Assembly: GCA_903911145.1 (NCBI GenBank)
Contig: CAIWCD010000020.1
Coordinates: 1-50,414 of the forward strand
DNA from: an uncultured delta proteobacterium
GTDB taxonomy: Bacteria; Myxococcota; Myxococcia; Myxococcales; 40CM-4-68-19
Length of the DNA: 50,414 bases
Direction: 5' to 3'
A program made the translations under genes and the position numbers. Each line of letters opens with the position of its first letter. Position 1 is the first letter of the stretch. Shown piece by piece: positions 33,591-42,431 of this stretch. Under the pieces are notes generated by a model. It saw only the letters and a list, made by a program, of their open reading frames with translations, had not been told where the DNA came from and did not search any database.

Positions 33591-33710
33591 GACGCGAATT
33601 ACATCGATGGATTCAAACTCCAGGATGACGGACCGCGGTCGTTTCGTTCGTCGTCACGAGTGACGTCTCCACGCGGGGCCGCGTCAAAGGACCTGCTTGC
33701 CCAACTGAGA

Positions 33711-34184
33711 ATGACAAGGCACTGTCCGCGCGTGCACAAGATCGAGCGGAATCGCCCTCGAGGATTCACCCTGATCGAGCTGGCATTCGTGCTCGCGCTG
33801 ATCGGCCTGCTCTCCGCCGTCGCGACCTCCGACTATGCCGGCATGATGCGCCGCGGGCGAACGCTCGAAGCCCGCAGTCTGCTCCAATCAATCGATGCAG
33901 CAGAACGCGCCTACTATCGTGATCACGGGCAGTACATCGCTGGCGCGCCATCCACAGAATCCGTTCCGCGTGGCAAGCGCGAGCCGTTCAACGACGCGGC
34001 GAGCGGGTGGCACGAGCTGGGCATTCGTCCCGAGGGGCCAGTCTATTATCGCTATCAGGTCACGCTCACGGACAAAGGCTACGTCGCGCAGGCCGAGGGA
34101 GATCTCAACGGCGACGGCGTGACCTCCTTATTCAAGCTCGATGGCCGCACGCACACGCTGACGGTGGAGCACGAACTCGAATGA
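33711..34184 (+). CDS. type II secretion/type IV pilin-like protein (GspG-like)
   Basis: The prepilin motif RGFTLIELAFVLALIGLLSA shows the peptidase site after Gly, Glu5 and the hydrophobic helix. The rest (about 125 residues) has LEARSLLQSIDAAERAYYRD and a beta C-terminal part with DLNGDGVTSLF. That acidic D-x-N-G-D-G loop is like the calcium site of GspG-type major pseudopilins. The start could be ATG 33711, or GTG at 33660 or 33732; 33711 is chosen because it gives a leader of usual length. The stop overlaps the next gene as ATGA; first of an eight-gene unit. Confidence 0.8.
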   Translation: MTRHCPRVHKIERNRPRGFTLIELAFVLALIGLLSAVATSDYAGMMRRGRTLEARSLLQSIDAAERAYYRDHGQYIAGAPSTESVPRGKREPFNDAASGWHELGIRPEGPVYYRYQVTLTDKGYVAQAEGDLNGDGVTSLFKLDGRTHTLTVEHELE

Positions 34185-35047
34185 GCGTCTCGCAAGACGC
34201 CGATCGAGGGACGATCGCACGCCACGTTGCCGTGCTGCGGCGGCGAGGATGGCCGGTCGAGCGTGCCCTCAAGCTGGTGGCGAGCCGTCTGCCGGGTGGC
34301 CGATCGCGTGAAGATGTTGAGCGTGCGCTGGCCGCTCTTTCTCGAGGGGAGATGATCAGCGCGGACGACAATCCGCTGGTCGCACTTCTCGCTCGTGGTG
34401 ATGCCGCGACGCTCGAGAGCCTCGATGAGGCGGTGCGCGCAGCCGAGCTGTCGCTGGCGTCACGACGGGCGGCGCTCGCTGGCTTTGCGGGCCTTGGCGT
34501 GATGGCAGCAGCCTTGGTTGTGCTGCTGCTGATCGGGGCGTTCGTCCTTGAGCCTGCGTGGAGGCCGATGCTCGAGGCGATGGGCGGCGAGATGCCCTTG
34601 CCGACGAGAGCGGCGCTCGCGCTGCTTCGGGTGATGAAACTCGTCGCGCCGCTGCTTGCTGTGGCGCTGATCGCCGTGTGGGGCCGACGCGATCGAATCT
34701 CCCGATTCCTTCCTGGCGTGCGCGCGCTCGAGATGGCAGCTGCACTGCGCTCGCGGCTCGCGGGCCTCGAAGCCGGTGTGGAGTCGGCAAGCGGATTCTC
34801 GTTACAGACTCTCACGGGGCTCGACAGCTACGAGCTGCTGCTCTCGACCCAGCTGCTCGCTGACGAAGGAGCACCCGCTGTGCTCCGGATGCTTGCCCAG
34901 GAGAAGGAGCGCGAGGGACGGGTTGCCGCGGCACGGGTGATGACAGTGCTTCCCGTCTGGCAGCTCTTTCTTGGCGCATTCCTCATCTGCGGATTCGCGA
35001 TCACGATCTGCCTGCCGATCTTCTCCATGTCCGGGTCGGTCAAGTGA
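34181..35047 (+). CDS. GspF/PilC-like inner-membrane platform protein, copy 1
   Basis: The 288-residue product has a cytosolic N-terminal region (about 1-90). It has membrane helices near 98-122 (GLGVMAAALVVLLLIGAFVL) and 150-170, a second cytosolic helical bundle including LLSTQLLADEGAPAVLRML, and a final helix WQLFLGAFLICGFAITICLP ending PIFSM. That last segment resembles the LPIF ending of GspF family proteins. It is shorter than the usual 400 residues. It should form the platform on which the ATPase drives pilin assembly. Starts inside the pilin stop (ATGA) and overlaps the next gene (GTGA). Confidence 0.65.
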   Translation: MSVSQDADRGTIARHVAVLRRRGWPVERALKLVASRLPGGRSREDVERALAALSRGEMISADDNPLVALLARGDAATLESLDEAVRAAELSLASRRAALAGFAGLGVMAAALVVLLLIGAFVLEPAWRPMLEAMGGEMPLPTRAALALLRVMKLVAPLLAVALIAVWGRRDRISRFLPGVRALEMAAALRSRLAGLEAGVESASGFSLQTLTGLDSYELLLSTQLLADEGAPAVLRMLAQEKEREGRVAAARVMTVLPVWQLFLGAFLICGFAITICLPIFSMSGSVK

Positions 35048-35913
35048 ATCGCACGCGCTACGAAGTGCTATCGACGACCCATGCGCTGAGCCGCGGCCTT
35101 CCTCTGGCTCCGGCGCTCGAGCGCGCGATGGGGCAGAAGCCGAGCCGCCGGGAACGCAACGCAATCGCGTCGGCGCGTGCCGGCAATCTCAAAGATGCGC
35201 TCAGCGAGATTGGAATCGATCCGCTGGTGGCGGCGGTCGCGCAGCTCGCGCCGGAGCAGTCGGCCGAGGTCGAGGTCGCGTTGTCGCGCATGCCCGCTTA
35301 TGCCGATCTCCAGCGGCGCGCGCTGCGAGTTCCTTTCGCGATCTTCATCGCGCTCGCCATCATCCAATTCGCGCTCTGCGCAGTCCTGGTCATGTATGTC
35401 GTGCCGACGCTGCGGGCGTTGGCCGTCGATCAAGGCCATTCGCTGCCTCTGCCGACGCAGTTCTTCGTCGATCTCATGGTCTACTTTCAGCCATCGGGCA
35501 GTGGACTCCTGCTGCTCGGAATCGCTATCGGCCCGGCGACGAAGCTCCTGCGCGGACCGCTGAGCCGACTGTTTCGAACCCACGTTCTTTGGAGTCTCGC
35601 CGTCGCGCGCGTCTGCGCCTCCGCGTCGGTTCTCGTTCGCGCTGGGCGCCGACCAGAGGAAGTTCTCTCGACGCTGATGGATGCCGAGCGCGCCGGTGGA
35701 AAAGCACGCAGCGCGCTGAGCTACGGCACACTCGACGGTCCTGGCCTGACCCTGCTCGCGGAGACGTTTGCAATCCGCGCCTCGGCCCGCGCGAACCGCA
35801 TCGGCGATACGCTGCGCGTGGTCATTGCGGCCGGCGGTGCGTTCTTCGCGATGATCGCGCTCTTCGGCATCTACCTCGCGATCTTCCACATCGGGCCGGG
35901 AGTGGGGCTGTGA
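35044..35913 (+). CDS. GspF/PilC-like inner-membrane platform protein, copy 2
   Basis: The GTG start at 35044 overlaps the previous stop. The 289-residue product has an N-terminal cytosolic region in which LSRGLPLAPALERAMGQKPS recalls the start of GspF domains. A helix FAIFIALAIIQFALCAVLVM then ends MYVVPTL, like the first GspF span. A second helical bundle carries CASASVLVRAGRRPEEVLST, and a final helix is GAFFAMIALFGIYLAIFHIG. Second of three successive platform-like proteins. The three may assemble as a hetero-oligomer in place of the usual homo-oligomer; this is inference. Confidence 0.65.
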   Translation: MNRTRYEVLSTTHALSRGLPLAPALERAMGQKPSRRERNAIASARAGNLKDALSEIGIDPLVAAVAQLAPEQSAEVEVALSRMPAYADLQRRALRVPFAIFIALAIIQFALCAVLVMYVVPTLRALAVDQGHSLPLPTQFFVDLMVYFQPSGSGLLLLGIAIGPATKLLRGPLSRLFRTHVLWSLAVARVCASASVLVRAGRRPEEVLSTLMDAERAGGKARSALSYGTLDGPGLTLLAETFAIRASARANRIGDTLRVVIAAGGAFFAMIALFGIYLAIFHIGPGVGL

Positions 35914-36809
35914 ACGGCGCGATCGAAATGGCGGCAGCCGTTGATCGGCTCGCGCATGGAACGGGCGGCGCACGGCGCGCGGGGCAGAAGTTCGTCGCAG
36001 CGCTCGAGAGCGGCGCCACGCCTGCGAATGCGCTCGACCGTTCCGGAGTTCGCGGGGCGGTCGCGCAATTGATCGAGGCTGCGGCCCCTGCGGAACTGGA
36101 GCCGGTGCTGCGCGAACTCGGCGTCGCGGTCGAACTCGCCAACTCGCGATCGCAGGCCGTGCGCAACGCGTCGAGATATCCGCTGCTGCTCGCCGTGGTG
36201 GCGGTGCTGCTCTCCTGGTTGATCGAATCGATGGTGCTTCCGAGCCTGGGCTTGCTGCGGATGAATCTGGACCGGCTCTACGCTCCAGTCTCCGCCGCCT
36301 CGTCGATGGTCGCGCTCACGGTCAGCGCAATCACTCTGGTGTTGCTCGCCATCTCGCTTCGCTCACGCCGGTCGCTCTTTCCGTTTGCGCGCGAGAGGCG
36401 GCAACAGGAGCGCGCCTTGATTGTCGCTGGAGCCGCGACGCTCGCTCGCCACGGAACTCCACTCGCGCTGTCTCTGCGCGCTGGCGCTCATCTTTCGATC
36501 TCCCCTCAACTCTCCGCGGATTGCGTGGCCATTGCGGTTGAGCTCGAGAGCGGCGCGTCGAATGCGGCAGGAACCGAGCTGCTGGGCGAGACCGGTGCCG
36601 CGCTGTTCAAGGCCGCTGCTTCCGAGGGTGCGGGCGCAGAGAGTCTGACTGCGCTTGCCGAACTACACGAGAGCGCCGCGGCCGGCGAGCTGCCCGGTCT
36701 GCTCCTGCGCGCGGAACTGTCCGCGATGCTGCTGGGCGGCCTCGGCATCCTCGCAGGAGGTGCTGCCTTCTACAGCACGTACAGCGGCCTGCTGGCGGGC
36801 GCTCCATGA
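35910..36809 (+). CDS. GspF/PilC-like inner-membrane platform protein, copy 3
   Basis: The GTG start at 35910 overlaps the preceding stop; 299 residues. The first part (AGQKFVAALESGATPANALD) is a diverged GspF-type bundle leading to YPLLLAVVAVLLSWLIESMV, ending VLPSLGLL. This is again the span that in GspF reads as a hydrophobic run before VP or LP. A second helix lies near 130-150, and the C-terminal bundle ends in LSAMLLGGLGILAGGAAFYS. The assignment is by position and topology more than motif. Overlaps the ATPase start as ATGA. Confidence 0.6.
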   Translation: MNGAIEMAAAVDRLAHGTGGARRAGQKFVAALESGATPANALDRSGVRGAVAQLIEAAAPAELEPVLRELGVAVELANSRSQAVRNASRYPLLLAVVAVLLSWLIESMVLPSLGLLRMNLDRLYAPVSAASSMVALTVSAITLVLLAISLRSRRSLFPFARERRQQERALIVAGAATLARHGTPLALSLRAGAHLSISPQLSADCVAIAVELESGASNAAGTELLGETGAALFKAAASEGAGAESLTALAELHESAAAGELPGLLLRAELSAMLLGGLGILAGGAAFYSTYSGLLAGAP

Positions 36810-37984
36810 CGACACGACTCACGGATCAGGGACTCGTCGCCCGCGCGCTGCTTGGAAGAGAGCGCCTCCTGCGCTTCGATGATCTCGAGAGCGTCGACGC
36901 CGGATTTGCCGTCGGCGCGGGCCAGCGAATTTCCGTGGACGCGAATCAAGCTGGCGTCTTGCGCGCGCTGCTCGCGAGCCCATCCTGCGCTGGGAGCTGC
37001 GCGGAGATCGGTGCACGTTTCTCTGAAGCATTCGCGCGTCCTCATTCGTCGCGGCGGCTCGCTGCAGGCCTGCTCGAAGCTGCCGATGCGGTTCGCGCGA
37101 CGGACCTGCACGTCGAGCCATTGATTGAGGGCGCGCAGATCCGTCTGCGCATCGAGGGCGAACTCGCGATGTTCTGCACGCTGCCGGCGAGCGCGACCGA
37201 CCCGCTCGTCGCGGCGCTCAAGGGTCTCTCTGGCTGTCTCCCCTATCGACGCGATCTGGTGCAGGAAGGCCGCATTCCGCGCGCAGGCGTGGGCGCTGAT
37301 ATCCGCGCATCCTTCGTTCCTGTCGCATTGGGCGAGCGCGTCGCGTTGCGGTTGTTCGGTCGCATGCGCACTCTGGATCAGCTCGGGTTCTCGCCGCCGA
37401 TGCTCGACGCGATGAGGATCGTGCTCGCATCTCCGCGCGGACTGCTGCTCATCGCCGGATCGAGCGGCGCTGGAAAGACCACGACGCTCTACGCGGCGCT
37501 GGCACATCTCGCGGCCACTCGGCCGGGCGCGCATCTGAGTCTGGAAGATCCAGTCGAGCAACGTTTGCGCCTCGCGGGGATCGCGGTCGATCAGGTCGAG
37601 CTCGATCCATCGCGGGGCCGCACGGGAGACGTCCTCTTGACCGCAGCGCTTCGCCAGGACGTCGACGTGATCGCGGTCGGCGAAGTGCGCACCAGTGCCG
37701 AAGCTGCACTCGCACTTCAAGCAGCGCACACCGGTCGTCTTGTGCTCGCCGGTGTTCACGCGGGCTCGTGCGAAGAGGCGCGCCAGCGGATGCTCGACCT
37801 CGGCTGCGACGCCGGTGTTCTCGCCACCAGCCTGCGCGGCGTGGTGCACCAGGAGCTGCGAATCGAGAGGTGCGTGTGCTCTGGAAGTTCGTCCTGCCCC
37901 GACTGCCGCGGCGTCGGCCGTCGACGAAAGCTCGTCGCGCAGATCAGCGCGCCCGGACCGCGCGGCCGTCTGGACGTCGCATGA
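36806..37984 (+). CDS. GspE/PilB-family secretion or pilus ATPase, short form
   Basis: The 392-residue ATPase contains the Asp box AVRATDLHVEPLIEGAQIRL (near residue 92), Walker A LIAGSSGAGKTTTLYAALA (near 215), Walker B DVIAVGEVRTSAEAAL (near 290) and His box AAHTGRLVLAGVHAG (near 308). The C-terminal zinc site is compressed: CVC and CPDC at about 353-367, in place of the usual pair of CxxC with a long spacer. The N-terminal domain that binds GspL/PilC is shortened, so the protein is about 150 residues shorter than typical. It should power pilin polymerisation. Both ends overlap neighbours by 4 bases. Confidence 0.87.
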   Translation: MTTRLTDQGLVARALLGRERLLRFDDLESVDAGFAVGAGQRISVDANQAGVLRALLASPSCAGSCAEIGARFSEAFARPHSSRRLAAGLLEAADAVRATDLHVEPLIEGAQIRLRIEGELAMFCTLPASATDPLVAALKGLSGCLPYRRDLVQEGRIPRAGVGADIRASFVPVALGERVALRLFGRMRTLDQLGFSPPMLDAMRIVLASPRGLLLIAGSSGAGKTTTLYAALAHLAATRPGAHLSLEDPVEQRLRLAGIAVDQVELDPSRGRTGDVLLTAALRQDVDVIAVGEVRTSAEAALALQAAHTGRLVLAGVHAGSCEEARQRMLDLGCDAGVLATSLRGVVHQELRIERCVCSGSSSCPDCRGVGRRRKLVAQISAPGPRGRLDVA

Positions 37985-38316
37985 GGCGCGGCTTCACGCT
38001 CATTGAGCTGATGATCTCCGTCGCGCTGATCGGGATTGCCGTCGGCTCGATGGGCGCAGCCACGTCATTCCACCGCAGCACAGCGGTGTCGCTGGTGCTT
38101 CGGGAGCGCGCGATGCAGCTGCTTGAGGCGAGGGCAGATGCGCTCGTGCGAAGCACGCAGCTCGCGCCCGACGACGAGCAGGCGCTGCTCAACGAGTTGC
38201 CGCGTGGCGCGCTCACTGAACGTGTCGATGGTGGACTGCGCATCCTCACCGCGTCGTGGAACGAGGCTTCCGGCAAGCAGACAGTCGAACTCGTCCTCGT
38301 CGAGAGCCACCGATGA
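37981..38316 (+). CDS. minor pseudopilin (GspI/GspH-like)
   Basis: ATG 37981 overlaps the ATPase stop. The 111-residue product begins MRRGFTLIELMISVALIGIA, a very short prepilin leader with the Gly/Phe cleavage site and Glu5. The helix is followed by VLRERAMQLLEARADALVRS and a small beta part. It is the second pilin of the operon. Which minor pseudopilin it is cannot be told by motif alone. Confidence 0.78.
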   Translation: MRRGFTLIELMISVALIGIAVGSMGAATSFHRSTAVSLVLRERAMQLLEARADALVRSTQLAPDDEQALLNELPRGALTERVDGGLRILTASWNEASGKQTVELVLVESHR

Positions 38317-38756
38317 AGGCCCGCGGCTTCACACTTCTCGAACTCGCGATCGTGATGTCGATCGTGGCGATCTTGATTCCCCTCCTCTGGCTGTCCGGTC
38401 GTACGCTCGAGGCCGAGCACAGAGACGCGCTCGCGGACGCAACAGCGGCACGCGAGATGCGCGCGCTCAGCGAAGAGCTTCGCCGCGATCTGCGCACGCT
38501 TCGTTGGCAAGGCTCGACCGGCCTCGTGCTCGAGGGGACCGGTTCCTGTGCGCACGTCGAATACGTCCTGACTGGAGAGGTTCTGGAGCGACGGGCGTTG
38601 GAATCCTGCGGAGGAACCCGCGTCGTCGCCGCCCAGGTTCAAGGGATCGAACGCACAACGCGTCGCCTCGAGGTGCTCTTCGCCCACCATGCAGGCCGCG
38701 AGTCTGAGCACGCGACACGCTTCGTGGCCGTCCTTCCTGGAGACGAGGCGCTATGA
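38313..38756 (+). CDS. minor pseudopilin (GspJ-like)
   Basis: ATG 38313 overlaps the previous stop. The 147-residue product opens MKARGFTLLELAIVMSIVAI, with cleavage after Gly and Glu5 retained. The mature domain has MRALSEELRRDLRTLRWQG and strands through VLEGTGSCAHVEYVLTG, ending FVAVLPG. It is the third pilin, and its size and position fit a GspJ-type tip pseudopilin. Confidence 0.75.
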   Translation: MKARGFTLLELAIVMSIVAILIPLLWLSGRTLEAEHRDALADATAAREMRALSEELRRDLRTLRWQGSTGLVLEGTGSCAHVEYVLTGEVLERRALESCGGTRVVAAQVQGIERTTRRLEVLFAHHAGRESEHATRFVAVLPGDEAL

Positions 38757-39103
38757 CTCCGAGCAGACGACGGCACTCTGGTTTCGCGTTGGCTCTCACG
38801 CTCTGCCTCTTCGCACTGATCTCCTGCGTTTCGCTGATTGCCTGGGCCCGCCTCCACGAGCAGAGGATTGCGCGGCCGCTCTCCGAACATCGAACTCAAG
38901 CGCTGTGGCTCGCACGAAGTGCCGCTGCAGCCGGACGGCCGCTGCAACGCGAAGTCCGTGTTGGCGGCGAGACCGCGACAGTCGCCGTGCGGATCGCCAA
39001 TGGCAGGATCATCGCGAACGCGCAGCTCGCGCGCGGCGGCATCGCCGAGGTCACTGTCACGCCCGGGCAACCGTGGCAGGAGCGGTGGGACGGCGGCCGT
39101 TAA
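38753..39103 (+). CDS. small pilin-like protein (GspK/PilX-like)
   Basis: ATG 38753 overlaps the previous stop. The 116-residue product opens MTPSRRRHSGFALALTLCLF. The basic leader and SGF cleavage site are like a prepilin, but position 5 of the mature form is not Glu. That is a known feature of GspK-type tip proteins, which are usually far longer. The rest is beta-rich (VRVGGETATVAVRIANGRII). It ends the eight-gene run. Confidence 0.6.
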   Translation: MTPSRRRHSGFALALTLCLFALISCVSLIAWARLHEQRIARPLSEHRTQALWLARSAAAAGRPLQREVRVGGETATVAVRIANGRIIANAQLARGGIAEVTVTPGQPWQERWDGGR

Positions 39104-39204
39104 TCCTCCGGAGGCCGCGCACGTCGATTCTCCTGGACCACCTGAAGTCCGCCCAGGTGGAGGCAAGTCTTCACCACCTGCACGGTCTGCGGGATCGTCT
39201 CGCT

Positions 39205-40164
39205 CTACAGAAACAGGATCTCGCCGGCGCCGTCCGCCGGTTGAATGACTGCATCGCTCTTATCGACAGCGTCACCGAGCACGCGTCGGACAAGCGCGCG
39301 CACGCCTTGGGCATCGAGCACCACGTCGCCTCTCGCGATCTCCGCGTCGAGGAGTGCAAACCGCTCGGAGAACTCGCTGCTCTGGTTGCGGACCTGCGCG
39401 AGCGCCTGCTGAAGTCGATCCTGGAACTGCAGATGGACCAGCGCCTGGTTGGAGCGATCGCGAATCTCGCTCGCGTGGTGGGCGAGCTTGAGCAGCGCGC
39501 CGACAATCGAGTCTTGATAGGCTTGGCGACAAGCATCGAGCGCACCTCCGACCCCACGCATGCGCTCGTTGCCTTCGTCCGCGACCTGCCTCGCCGTCGA
39601 CGTCACTGCAGCGAGATTCGACGCGACGGTCTCCCCCATGACATCGATCTCCTGCGCTGCTTGCGCCACGCGACGCGAGTGGGCCTTGAGCGAATCGGCG
39701 ACAACACCGAACGCGGCACCGTGGCTTCCCGCGCGCGCCGCTTCGATGCGCGCGTTGAACGCGAGGATGTGGCTCTCGGCCGTGATCTGCCGGATGTCGT
39801 CGGCGAGCTTCTGGATGTTCGCGACACTCGCAGCGGCGGCGTTTGCCTGCTGCGCCTGCATCTCCGAGTGGGCCATGATCTGCTGCAGAAAGCGCGGGAT
39901 CTCCGCAAGCAGACCGGAGAGTGTCGCGCCGAACGTGGAGCCCACGGCCTGCGCTTCGTTGGTCTCGAGTGTCTGGATCTCGCGCGTGTGCTCCGCGGCC
40001 GCGCTGTAGACCTGCGAAAGGCTCTCTCCAGCCAGCAAGATCTCTGTTTCGCTCACGCTGCGAATGCGCTCGAGTGCGTCGACCGTCAGTCGGTGCCGCT
40101 GCGCCACGTTGTCGTGCACCGCTGCGAGCAGCTCTCGCAGCAGCCAGTTGTCTTGGCGGTCCAT
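39205..40164 (-). CDS. soluble methyl-accepting chemotaxis-like protein
   Basis: Start at 40164 (MDRQDNWLLRELLAAVHDNV). The 319-residue product has no membrane span. Its core (about residues 75-235) is a long coiled coil with the chemoreceptor signalling tip IRQITAESHILAFNARIEAA (near 128-148) and GAAFGVVADSLKAHSRRVAQ, which matches the MCP hairpin consensus. The C-terminal RDRSNQALVHLQFQDRLQQA is the region seen in cytoplasmic MCPs that couple to other systems. It lies next to the pilin operon on the other strand, so a link to surface motility is possible but not shown. Confidence 0.83.
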   Translation of the reverse strand: MDRQDNWLLRELLAAVHDNVAQRHRLTVDALERIRSVSETEILLAGESLSQVYSAAAEHTREIQTLETNEAQAVGSTFGATLSGLLAEIPRFLQQIMAHSEMQAQQANAAAASVANIQKLADDIRQITAESHILAFNARIEAARAGSHGAAFGVVADSLKAHSRRVAQAAQEIDVMGETVASNLAAVTSTARQVADEGNERMRGVGGALDACRQAYQDSIVGALLKLAHHASEIRDRSNQALVHLQFQDRLQQALAQVRNQSSEFSERFALLDAEIARGDVVLDAQGVRALVRRVLGDAVDKSDAVIQPADGAGEILFL

Positions 40165-40485
40165 TCCGCGCCCTCGAGGGAAAGTTGGCGGATTCTCAGC
40201 ACCCATCGAACTGCGGAGAAACCTGCTCTCGCAATCGATGGGTCGAAGCCGCTGCCCACCGACGCGCGCATGGTCATCAAGCCCAACATTGATCCCGTGG
40301 TCAATGAGTTGGACAAGGCAACGTCTTTGCTGCTCAGCGGCGCCTATCGTGCCCAGATGGCGTCACGGCGTTTCGCCAAACCCGGGGGCGCGACCTGCGA
40401 ACTCCGACAAGCCGCTCCGCTGCATATCTTCAGATTTCACTTCCCTGGGCCTGCTCCGGCACCATCGCGACCTCGCCAGAAGCCC
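40165..40485. other. spacer with a protein-like plus-strand frame at 40270
   Basis: Between the chemoreceptor gene and the Omp85 gene, a plus-strand ATG at 40270 opens MVIKPNIDPVVNELDKATSL and continues LLLSGAYRAQMASRRFAKPG for about 55 residues. It then merges into the antisense of the Omp85 gene. It may be a scrap of a lost gene. Nothing else is evident; the chemoreceptor promoter must lie here. Confidence 0.3.
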
Positions 40486-42291
40486 TTACTTCGCGATCGC
40501 CGGAATTGCCTGGCCGAAGGTGAAGACCACGTCGGGCGCGCCGCGCCAGTATCCCGGAGTGATCGGGAATCCAACGTCGACCCGCAGCACCGAGCGCTGC
40601 AGCTGCGGAAACGCGAGGCGCAGACCGGCGCCGACTGCGCTCTTGAGCGCGATCCGGTTGAACCGATCGAACGCATCCCCCGAGTCGGCGAAGAGCACGC
40701 CGCCGACCTGCACCGAGAGGAACTCGAGCGGGATCGATCGGTACTCGAGGTTGCCCACCAGCAGATCGTTGCCGCTGAACTCCGCTGCCGGATAACCGCG
40801 CAGCCGCGTATCGCCGCCGAGCGTGGACTTGAGGTTCAGATAGTTCCGGTAGCGATTGAGCAGGCGCGCGTCGAAGAGGAATCGGCCGAAGTTCAGGAGC
40901 GGCGATTCGAGGCGCAGGCTTGCATCGAGCGAAGCGTCGGGAAGGTTGCCCGCGGCCAGCTCGGTGTTCGACTGCACGCTGAATCGCGCGACGCCGTCGC
41001 CGAGCGGCACCGCGTAGATGGCGATCGCCAGCACATCGACGAAGGTGCGCGACGAGCCGAGCGCGCGCGTGATCGGCGACACTTGCAGAGTCAGATCGTG
41101 ACCGCGCTGCAGATTCTCGGTGAGGCCCAGCGAATCGAAGTCGAGCAGGTCGAGGAAGCGGCTCGAGTAGAAATGGACCTGCGCGGTGGGGCCGATCTGC
41201 GTGTCGGAAAGAGGCACGAGCGTCTGCCGAAACGCCTGCTGATCGGCCAGCGGCAGCGCCGCGATCGCGGAGGCGGTGTACGCGTGGCGCGTGCCGGTGA
41301 AGCCGAGCGTAAAGTCGCGCTTGTTGTCGAGGCCGAACGAGCGGGTGATCGAGAGCAGGCCGACGTCGGTTTCGGCGTGCAGCTGGCAGCGACTGGGATC
41401 GGACGCGCTCTGATCCTGCGCCAGCGCCGTCGCCACGCAGTGGCCCGTCGACGGATCGAAGTCGGTGAATCTGCCGCCGACGAAGCGCCGCGCGATCTGG
41501 TTGACCCACGCGACGCTCGCGCTCCACGCCCACTCCTGGCGGATCGAATAGAGCGGCAGCCCCACTGCGAGCGTACCGGTTGAACCTTCCGCGCTTCCCG
41601 TGTCGCGGTTGATGATCGCATTGCCCGACGCCGTGGCGGTGATGCGGCTGCCAGCGATGCGCGGGAACACGTACTGGAGTCCGAACTGCATCGTCGCCGG
41701 ATCGAGCGCGAAGTTCCCCAGCAGCATCTGGTGCAGCCCGAGCAGATTCTCCTCGGCGGGCTGCAGGACGAGATTTTCCAACCGCCCGTTCTCGAACAGC
41801 CAGCTCGAGTTGAGCCGCAGACTCCAGATGTCCTTGGTGATGGCGAGCAGCCGCACCGTCCCATCGGCGCTTCCTCGCACCGGCACCAGCAGCACGAGAG
41901 AGAGCGGCACCAATGCGCGGAGGTTGCGCGCGCTCTGATCGACCAGCGCCTGATCGTAGAGCTCGCCCGGCACGAGCAGCACCTCGCGCTCGATCACGAA
42001 GTTGCGCGAGGTCGCGTGAAAGGCGTTCGCGAGCGGCCGCACCAGCTCGGGCAAGGGATCGCGCGGCTCGAACACCGGCAGCGGGACGACGTCGGTGCCC
42101 TCGAAGATCTTCCCCTCGGGATGCGGCTCGGCCACCTCTCCGCTCGCGCTGAGGGCGGCGTCGATGGTGGCCTGCTCGTACGGCGAGAGCGTGGGCGCGG
42201 AGTCATACTCAGGTAATACCGGCGCCTGCGCGAAGGCCGCGATGGGCAGCGCGAGCGCGACGGTCAGAAGGAGAAGCGCCGGCTGCGCCAT
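40486..42291 (-). CDS. Omp85/BamA-type outer-membrane beta-barrel protein
   Basis: The start at 42291 (MAQPALLLLTVALALPIAAF, cleavage near AFAQ-AP) gives a 601-residue protein with a Sec leader. Residues about 90-170 hold one POTRA-like unit (FVIEREVLLVPGELYDQALV). The rest is a long series of amphipathic strands. The motif TRLRGYPAAEFSGNDLLVGN near residue 500 is the lid-lock L-R-G-Y/F loop typical of Omp85 barrels. The C-terminal part GAGLRLAFPQLQRSVLRVDV and final strand match the surface-antigen domain. It lacks the five POTRA domains of BamA, so it is more likely a specialised Omp85 protein than BamA itself. Faces the DUF2277 gene upstream. Confidence 0.75.
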   Translation of the reverse strand: MAQPALLLLTVALALPIAAFAQAPVLPEYDSAPTLSPYEQATIDAALSASGEVAEPHPEGKIFEGTDVVPLPVFEPRDPLPELVRPLANAFHATSRNFVIEREVLLVPGELYDQALVDQSARNLRALVPLSLVLLVPVRGSADGTVRLLAITKDIWSLRLNSSWLFENGRLENLVLQPAEENLLGLHQMLLGNFALDPATMQFGLQYVFPRIAGSRITATASGNAIINRDTGSAEGSTGTLAVGLPLYSIRQEWAWSASVAWVNQIARRFVGGRFTDFDPSTGHCVATALAQDQSASDPSRCQLHAETDVGLLSITRSFGLDNKRDFTLGFTGTRHAYTASAIAALPLADQQAFRQTLVPLSDTQIGPTAQVHFYSSRFLDLLDFDSLGLTENLQRGHDLTLQVSPITRALGSSRTFVDVLAIAIYAVPLGDGVARFSVQSNTELAAGNLPDASLDASLRLESPLLNFGRFLFDARLLNRYRNYLNLKSTLGGDTRLRGYPAAEFSGNDLLVGNLEYRSIPLEFLSVQVGGVLFADSGDAFDRFNRIALKSAVGAGLRLAFPQLQRSVLRVDVGFPITPGYWRGAPDVVFTFGQAIPAIAK

Positions 42292-42431
42292 GCGGCGCGT
42301 CCCAGCTTGATCGGGCCCGGCCATCTGTTGAGTTCTATCACGGCGGTCACCGGAAACGCGGCCAGCCGAGCGCGATCGCGAAGGCGCTGGCCAGCGTTGG
42401 TGCCAGCGAGGAAGCAACTCCGCGGCAAGCG

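Noticed and set aside
38689-41583. 964-residue plus-strand frame across the chemoreceptor and Omp85 genes
   Set aside because: It is the antisense of two recognised minus-strand genes; only a short piece at 40270 falls outside them.
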